Positions 21,371-26,324 of a stretch of 26,324 nucleotides of DNA are shown here, in pieces (the stretch's first letter is position 1; each line of letters opens with the position of its first letter). Origin of the DNA: Promethearchaeota archaeon (GTDB taxonomy: Archaea > Asgardarchaeota > Lokiarchaeia > Sigyniarchaeales > SOKP01); contig JAUWZT010000011.1 of NCBI GenBank assembly GCA_030615145.1, forward strand, positions 1-26,324, in the 5' to 3' direction. Below the pieces are notes generated by a model. It was given only the letters and a program-made list of their open reading frames with translations, searched no databases and was not told the DNA's origin. Both the position numbers and the translations under genes were made by a program.

Positions 21371-22045
21371 TTATTCAGGAAAACCCCATTCTCCTATTAA
21401 AGGGACAAATCTCACGCCGGTTATCCTCTTAGAATCGAAACTTTTTCCTTTCTTGCAAATTACATAGAGGTCTTGGCCCCATTCCTTCGAACCTGCAGGA
21501 ATGCATAGAATACCTCCATCTTTTAATTGTTGTTTTAAGGGAGGTGGTACTTTTTTGGGAGATGATGCAGTTACTAAAATTTTATCGTAAGGAGCTTCTT
21601 GAGGATATCCTAAAGTTCCATCTCCATTTATGACTGTAACAGATTCACCGAAACCAGTATTTACTAGTTTAATTTTAGCTCTATCCGCTAACTCTAAATG
21701 CCGTTCTATTGTATATACGTGTCCAGGATTTTGTGAATTCTTCGGAGCAACGATCTCAGCACATAAAGCGGCGTGATAGCCGGAACCCGTTCCAATCTCT
21801 AGAACTTTATCTCCCTCTTTAAGTTTTAGTAATTCACACATCATTGCGTTCATGTGTGGAGCGCTAATAGTTTGCGACATACCTATGGAAAGTGGAGAAT
21901 CTATATAAGCCGAAGATATAGCACCTTCAGGTAAAAATTTATGGCGGGGGACTTTTAACATTGCCTTAATTACATTCGGTTCGGTCAAAATATTTCGGCT
22001 TTTAAGGCTTTCTACTAATTTTTTCCTTTTTTCTTCAAATTCCAT
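21371..22045 (-). CDS. pcm: Protein-L-isoaspartate O-methyltransferase
   Basis: This enzyme repairs aged proteins by methylating L-isoaspartyl residues with S-adenosylmethionine. Seen here are the family's PLSIGMSQTISAPHMNAMM substrate-side motif at 51-69, the SAM-binding VLEIGTGSGYHAAL at 81-94, an acidic strand end in VYTIERH, and DGTLGYPQEAPYDKILVTA. The length of 224 is typical. It lies 58 bases behind the U32 gene on the same strand and could be cotranscribed with it. The ATG is close to the end of the spacing; no rival start is better. Confidence 0.95.
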   Translation of the reverse strand: MEFEEKRKKLVESLKSRNILTEPNVIKAMLKVPRHKFLPEGAISSAYIDSPLSIGMSQTISAPHMNAMMCELLKLKEGDKVLEIGTGSGYHAALCAEIVAPKNSQNPGHVYTIERHLELADRAKIKLVNTGFGESVTVINGDGTLGYPQEAPYDKILVTASSPKKVPPPLKQQLKDGGILCIPAGSKEWGQDLYVICKKGKSFDSKRITGVRFVPLIGEWGFPE

Positions 22046-22103
22046 AAAAATTCTCCGCCTTAATATGTTATTTATTATTTATTCTTAATTTGAAACATTA
22101 GAT

Positions 22104-23354
22104 TTATGTTCGATACATGATATAAATTTTATCTTCTTTCCTAACTTTCTTACTTACACGCATGTTTACTTTAAAAGGGTTATCGTATCTTTTTTTATAA
22201 ATATTTTTAATTTTTTCGCCCTTAAAGACCATATGCCTAATTTTTTGATGATGATATGTGTTATCACCCACAATAATGATTTCGTTTCCTAGTTCTAGAT
22301 TAAATTCTTTGATTTCAATTAATACATTTGCAGTCATGCTATTTTCGTTAAACGATAATATCTTTCCAAGATAGTGTTTTTTATATGGGGATATATTTCC
22401 TCTGCTTTCTAATTCAACATCTTCAATTGTTGGTCTGTGAAAATAAAACCCTGTGTGAAACCCGCGATTATAGACTTTACCTAACCTTTCTAACCAGTCG
22501 CGAACCTTTTCTTTTGAGAAAGTATTTTCAAAATAACTGTCTATTGCTTCTCGGTAACACTTAGTTACCGTTTCTATATATAGTGGATCTTTCATTCTAC
22601 CTTCAATTTTGAAAACATTAATATTCGCTTCAATTAATTCTGGAATATATTCAATCATACAGAGATCTTTTGCGTTCAAGAACATTTGGCCATCATATAT
22701 GAATTCATTATTTTCATCGTCAATTACTCGCCACTCTCTTCTACACGGCTGAACACAATTACCTCGGTTTGCCGAAAATTCTTCAGAATCACAAATTGTA
22801 GCTGATAGATAGCATCGACCTGAAATCGAAGTGCACATCGAGCCGTGAACAAAGCATTCAATTTGCGTTTTAGTTAAATGATGTTTAATAAGTTTTATTT
22901 GTTTAAGAGATAGCTCTCTGGCTAAAATAATTCTCTCAGCGCCTACATTTTCAAAAAATTTTGCAGCTTCAACGTTAGATACATTTGCTTGGGTTGAGAT
23001 GTGAAACCTTAGTTTTTCGCGTTTAGTAAACTTTATTACAGCTAAATCGTGAGCAATTATAGCGTCTATACCCGCTTTCTTGGCTTCTAATATCAATTTC
23101 TCTAAATCTTGCAATTCAGAATCGTAGATTAAGATGTTTGTCGCTAAATATGCTTTCAATGGTGGTTTTTGATGATGACAGAATTTTACTATCTCTTTAA
23201 GTTCTCCTCTTTCGAAATTTTTAGCTTTAGCTCTCATATTATATTTCTTGACGCCAAAATAAATAGCATCAGCTAATCCAGTAACATTTCTTAAGGAAGT
23301 CCAATCTTGTGCTGGAGCGAGTAATTCTGGCTTTTTTAACGACTTTTTTGCCAT
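22104..23354 (-). CDS. U32 family peptidase-like protein
   Basis: The protein starts with PELLAPAQDWTSLR and runs through YFGVKKYNMRAKAKNF, HISTQANVSN and ERIILARELSL to the family signature around residues 168-208 (IECFVHGSMC, SGRCYLS, NRGNCVQPCRREW) with its set of Cys residues, then KDLCMIEYIPEL and FKIEGRMKDP. These define peptidase U32. Bacterial relatives such as TrhP (YegQ) and RlhA act in hydroxylation of tRNA or rRNA, others were called collagenase-like; the archaeal role is not settled. The C-terminal 90 residues form the usual beta domain. The length of 416 is normal. The gene is upstream of pcm and likely shares its transcript. Confidence 0.9.
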   Translation of the reverse strand: MAKKSLKKPELLAPAQDWTSLRNVTGLADAIYFGVKKYNMRAKAKNFERGELKEIVKFCHHQKPPLKAYLATNILIYDSELQDLEKLILEAKKAGIDAIIAHDLAVIKFTKREKLRFHISTQANVSNVEAAKFFENVGAERIILARELSLKQIKLIKHHLTKTQIECFVHGSMCTSISGRCYLSATICDSEEFSANRGNCVQPCRREWRVIDDENNEFIYDGQMFLNAKDLCMIEYIPELIEANINVFKIEGRMKDPLYIETVTKCYREAIDSYFENTFSKEKVRDWLERLGKVYNRGFHTGFYFHRPTIEDVELESRGNISPYKKHYLGKILSFNENSMTANVLIEIKEFNLELGNEIIIVGDNTYHHQKIRHMVFKGEKIKNIYKKRYDNPFKVNMRVSKKVRKEDKIYIMYRT

Positions 23355-23716
23355 GATAATTGAAAGTTTCTATTGCTCAATTGAAAAATAACAGTCTTCG
23401 TATTAAAATAATATCTCTTTTTTACATAAATTGTTTTTTGATATGTTTTTTAATTTAGTAGATATTATTAGCCCTAAAAATCGAGAAAAATTAAACTAAA
23501 ATAAATATAATAAATAAAGAGTGTCTTTTTGTTCTACGAATAAGTGGAGAAATTTATACATCAGACATTTAAATAGATGATTTTTTATTACATATAAAAA
23601 GACTTAAATAATTTTTCGTTCGTTTATTACGAAATTAAAATTTTAGAATAAATTCTTTAAGGTATACTATCTCTAAAAAAATAATTAAAAAAATATTACA
23701 ATTTAGTATAAAAAAT
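23355..23716. other. Intergenic region upstream of the large membrane protein
   Basis: This gap contains promoters for the leftward U32 gene and the rightward membrane protein. TATA-like boxes are near 23594-23601 (CATATAAA) and 23662-23670. TTTCGT/ACGAAA around 23617-23634 is a short inverted repeat. No gene or RNA was seen. Confidence 0.35.
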
Positions 23717-25969
23717 ATGGGATTAATATTGAGGAAAGCAAAAGTTTTAATCATTATTAACATGATGTTGCTAGTTTTCTTACTAGGGTTAAATTTACGC
23801 CTAAATAACGCTAACGCTCAAAGTAATGGAGATTCCTTAATTATTGATGCTAATTATAGCATACATGAATTTACAAACTTTTCAACTATTCAAACAAATA
23901 CAGATAACATAAACATTAGTATCCCTAGTACGAAATGGAATATTACTAATTTAGAACTTGACTTTAATGATATTAAATTAGGAGAAGAGGTACGTTCAAT
24001 TGAAGAAGGAGGGGAAAGTTTTAAACCAATATATAAACTTTTGGAAGGTTATGGGGTTCAACTTAACATAACAGAAGATATTACGCTCTTAGGTGTTCAG
24101 ATTCAAGGGTATGTACAAGGGGTACCAGAAAGCCCTGTGTATGTTCAAATTAACGGATATGACCAATTTAACGATTGGCCGAATAATACGGTATATGGTG
24201 AACCAGTGCTAATTAACATATCAAGCAATCCCAACTTATGGTACGTTCAAACATTTCCAGAACCGATACCTCTTTCGAAAGGAAGTTATTATTTAGTAGT
24301 TAATGGTTCTGCATATGGCCCAAGCGATAATTCCAAACATTATTGGTTTTTAAACGAGGATGATTCAATCCATACAAACCTGTATACATCTAAATACGAT
24401 GGTAGTGTTTGGTCCATTGAAGATCAGGGCAAACCTTTTAGGCATAAAATAATACAAAGAACTGAACAATCATATAATCCGGAAGCTATTAATATGACTA
24501 TAGAAGTCGATGGTAATTTCTATAATATAACTAATGATTTACCTGGAAGCGGAAAAGTGGAAATATCTGATATTAACCTACCTCTAAATCAAACTGATTT
24601 AATTTTCCCGGTTTATCATAATCAATCTGTTGAAATAATGTTTAATGCAAGTTACATCCTTGAATTAGAAAACTACTTACCTTCTCCGGGAACTCTTCAG
24701 ATATCAGAAACCCATGATAACAACTGGAGTGTAATTCCTTTAATCAACCCCGATTTTTCTAATTATGCCGTGAAATTTAACTTTCCTCAGAATTGGCTTG
24801 ATGTTAATGTGTTAAGGAATGATATTAATATCACGGGTATAGTTGATATTAATTATAATGAAAACGATATCTTCATTCCTACTAATCTAATTTCAGAAGG
24901 TGATTTATGGGAAATAACCGCTCGTTCATCAAAAATTGATTTTGGTCTCGATGTAAGTAGAACCGAATTTTTAGCAGGTCAAGAATTAAAATTCTTTATC
25001 TCAGAGCCCTTGTTGAATGGAAATTATACTTTTATTTTAAACGACCCATTTCACGATAAAATTTACACGAGTAATAATACTATAACCTCAGAATCAAATT
25101 CGTTTACTTACATTATCCCATCAAGTGCTTTAGACGGAGATTATAAAGCTTACATTTATTGGTTCAACGGTACCGACGCTGGAGTTACAACTCAGATATT
25201 TGTAATCACTTTACCTTTTGAAATAGATTGGTTTTTAGTCGCTTCAGTCGGTATAGTTATTGGTTTAACTTCTGCGGTATCAGCATCGTCTTACGTGCTA
25301 ATTAAAAAAAGCAGGAAAAAAAGTGCCGCTCGGAAAGAAGCTATTTACAATAAATGCATGGATATTTTGAATTTGAACTATTTGCTTATTATAGAGAAGA
25401 AATCTTCTTTAAATATATACGATCAAGTCTTTACTGACAAAAAATTAAATACAACGTTAATATCTGGGTTTTTAGAAGCAATAAGATCCTTCGGATTAGA
25501 TATTACTGGGTCTGAAGAACATTCACAAACTATTAAACTCGAATATAAAAATTCTAAAATTATAATGTCAGATTTTAAAAACTTTAGAATAATCTTTATA
25601 ATGAAAGATCTTCCTTCCCACCAATTTTTTGAGTCAATAGAGGCTTTATCTTACGAAATAGAAGAAAAATATGGGACTCATCTTAAGGAATTTAAGGGAA
25701 ACTTACAACCATTCAAAAATATGGAAGATTTAATCAAGAAACATTTTGGAACTTCCTTTTTATACCCATTAAAACTTATAGGAACGGGTAAAATTAAAAT
25801 TTCTGCTACTGAGAAGGCAATGATAGGTAGAGCTATGATTTCAATGAAAAAAAACAAGTCAAAATATTGTTTCACTACTCAACTAATGCAAGAAAAAGGA
25901 TTTAATTCAAAGGATATCGAAACGATATTCTCGTTAATAGATAAGAAAGTTTTTCAACCGATAATTTAA
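23717..25969 (+). CDS. Single-pass membrane protein: large outer part, cytosolic longin-like domain
   Basis: A signal peptide is clear (RKAKVLIIINMMLLVFLLGL with an ANA-Q cleavage site near residue 35). Residues 36-500 face outward: beta-rich, Asn/Thr/Ser-rich, with many N-x-S/T sites, likely beta-sandwich domains. A membrane helix runs at about 504-530 and is followed by KKSRKKS, which fixes the rest inside. Residues 545-680 look like a longin/roadblock-type domain: LNYLLIIEKKSSLNIYDQVF, a helix starting TLISGFLEAIRSFG, then strands (IKLEYKNSKIIMSDFKNFRI) and ALSYEIEEKYGTHLKEFKGN. The end (about 700-750) is a helical segment like a small winged helix. Longin and roadblock modules bind small GTPases in eukaryotes, so this may be a surface sensor coupled to a GTPase; that is inference. 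Confidence 0.75.
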   Translation: MGLILRKAKVLIIINMMLLVFLLGLNLRLNNANAQSNGDSLIIDANYSIHEFTNFSTIQTNTDNINISIPSTKWNITNLELDFNDIKLGEEVRSIEEGGESFKPIYKLLEGYGVQLNITEDITLLGVQIQGYVQGVPESPVYVQINGYDQFNDWPNNTVYGEPVLINISSNPNLWYVQTFPEPIPLSKGSYYLVVNGSAYGPSDNSKHYWFLNEDDSIHTNLYTSKYDGSVWSIEDQGKPFRHKIIQRTEQSYNPEAINMTIEVDGNFYNITNDLPGSGKVEISDINLPLNQTDLIFPVYHNQSVEIMFNASYILELENYLPSPGTLQISETHDNNWSVIPLINPDFSNYAVKFNFPQNWLDVNVLRNDINITGIVDINYNENDIFIPTNLISEGDLWEITARSSKIDFGLDVSRTEFLAGQELKFFISEPLLNGNYTFILNDPFHDKIYTSNNTITSESNSFTYIIPSSALDGDYKAYIYWFNGTDAGVTTQIFVITLPFEIDWFLVASVGIVIGLTSAVSASSYVLIKKSRKKSAARKEAIYNKCMDILNLNYLLIIEKKSSLNIYDQVFTDKKLNTTLISGFLEAIRSFGLDITGSEEHSQTIKLEYKNSKIIMSDFKNFRIIFIMKDLPSHQFFESIEALSYEIEEKYGTHLKEFKGNLQPFKNMEDLIKKHFGTSFLYPLKLIGTGKIKISATEKAMIGRAMISMKKNKSKYCFTTQLMQEKGFNSKDIETIFSLIDKKVFQPII

Positions 25970-25978
25970 AACAGAATT

Positions 25979-25995
25979 TCTTTTCTTCTTTTTTA
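25979..25995 (+). terminator. T-rich tract after the membrane protein gene
   Basis: A pyrimidine stretch with several T-runs begins 10 bases beyond the stop codon and lies before the sulfatase gene, which probably has its own promoter. Confidence 0.4.
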
Positions 25996-26083
25996 TTCAC
26001 TAACCTTTATATTTCTAAACATCGAAATCTAAATTATACATTAAAACTTAATTTTAACAGGAAAATTCTTCTGGCTGATTATT

Positions 26084-26324
26084 ATGAGCGAAAAAATGAA
26101 TGTATTATTTATAATAACTGATGCCCAAAGAGCTGATCATTTAGGATGTGCCGGAAATCCTATTCTAAAAACTCCAAATCTCGATAGGTTGGCAAGCGAA
26201 GGGGTGAGATTCACTAATTATTATTGTACTAATCCAATTTGCATGCCTAATAGAGCAACTTTACTCACAGGACTATATCCAAATGTGCATGGCGTTAGAA
26301 GCAACGGAATTAATTTACCAGAAG
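26084..26324 (+). CDS. Sulfatase family protein, N-terminal part (cut by window edge)
   Basis: The 80 visible residues fit type I sulfatases of the alkaline phosphatase fold: NVLFIITDAQRADHLGC at the start with the first metal-binding Asp (D13), KTPNLDRLASEGVRFTNYY, and the key motif C53-M-P-N-R57 followed by ATLLTGLYP. C-x-P-x-R is the site where Cys is changed to formylglycine by the activating enzyme, needed for hydrolysis of sulfate esters. The remaining metal ligands lie outside the window. No signal peptide is seen, so it may be cytosolic. The start may be the ATG given or the one four codons on. Substrate is unknown; phosphonate hydrolase-type members share this start. Confidence 0.85.
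   Translation, partial: MSEKMNVLFIITDAQRADHLGCAGNPILKTPNLDRLASEGVRFTNYYCTNPICMPNRATLLTGLYPNVHGVRSNGINLPE

Noticed and set aside
26119..26127. Missing second Asp in the sulfatase metal motif (D13-A14)
   Set aside because: Many sulfatases vary at the second position while keeping the first Asp and the C-x-P-x-R site, so this is not a sign of inactivity.

Overview
The window looks like chromosomal DNA of an Asgard (Promethearchaeota, Lokiarchaeia-like) archaeon. This is inferred from three things: very AT-rich DNA with archaeal TATA-type promoters; three eukaryote-like small GTPases (two Arf-like with extra domains, one Rab-like) together with TRAPP/V4R, roadblock/longin-like and RING-type domains; and archaeal C1 enzymes, namely the CODH/ACS alpha subunit CdhA and an MtrH-type methyltransferase. 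No rRNA, tRNA, CRISPR array, transposase or phage gene was recognised.

Layout. The left edge carries the start of a GalT-like nucleotidylyltransferase (minus strand, cut by the window) and a ribbon-helix-helix regulator, followed by a 737-base gap with a near-perfect palindrome and a small GC-richer island. From 2128 to 5469 three plus-strand genes lie in series: a zinc-ribbon protein with a triple Trp-containing repeat, an N-domain plus Arf-like GTPase fusion, and a V4R/TRAPP-like protein. They look like a small signalling or trafficking-type module. Next come cdhA, apparently without the other cdh genes, and a small HW-x2-HN-x2-H protein.

From 8500 to 11096 two genes are divergent: a three-domain helix-hairpin-helix/Arf/roadblock-like GTPase and a von Willebrand A protein with two C-terminal RING-like zinc modules. 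They share a promoter region with overlapping palindromes. An MtrH-like methyltransferase, a TPR solenoid protein, an ArsR-type regulator and a second ribbon-helix-helix regulator follow.

From 15102 to 20201 lies a glucan block: a maltokinase-like protein and a Rab-like GTPase with a broken G3 motif on the minus strand, then a divergent GH57 4-alpha-glucanotransferase-type enzyme. The right part holds a small membrane protein with no ordinary start codon in front of its membrane signal, an unlisted 49-residue ORF, a U32 peptidase-like/pcm gene pair, a large exported single-pass membrane protein with a cytosolic longin-like domain, and the start of a sulfatase (cut by the window).

CdhA and the MtrH-like protein fit a tetrahydromethanopterin-linked Wood-Ljungdahl or methyl-transfer metabolism. 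GH57 plus maltokinase fit storage or uptake of alpha-glucans. The most interesting part is the set of GTPases with their likely regulatory domains, some fused in one chain and some in neighbouring genes.
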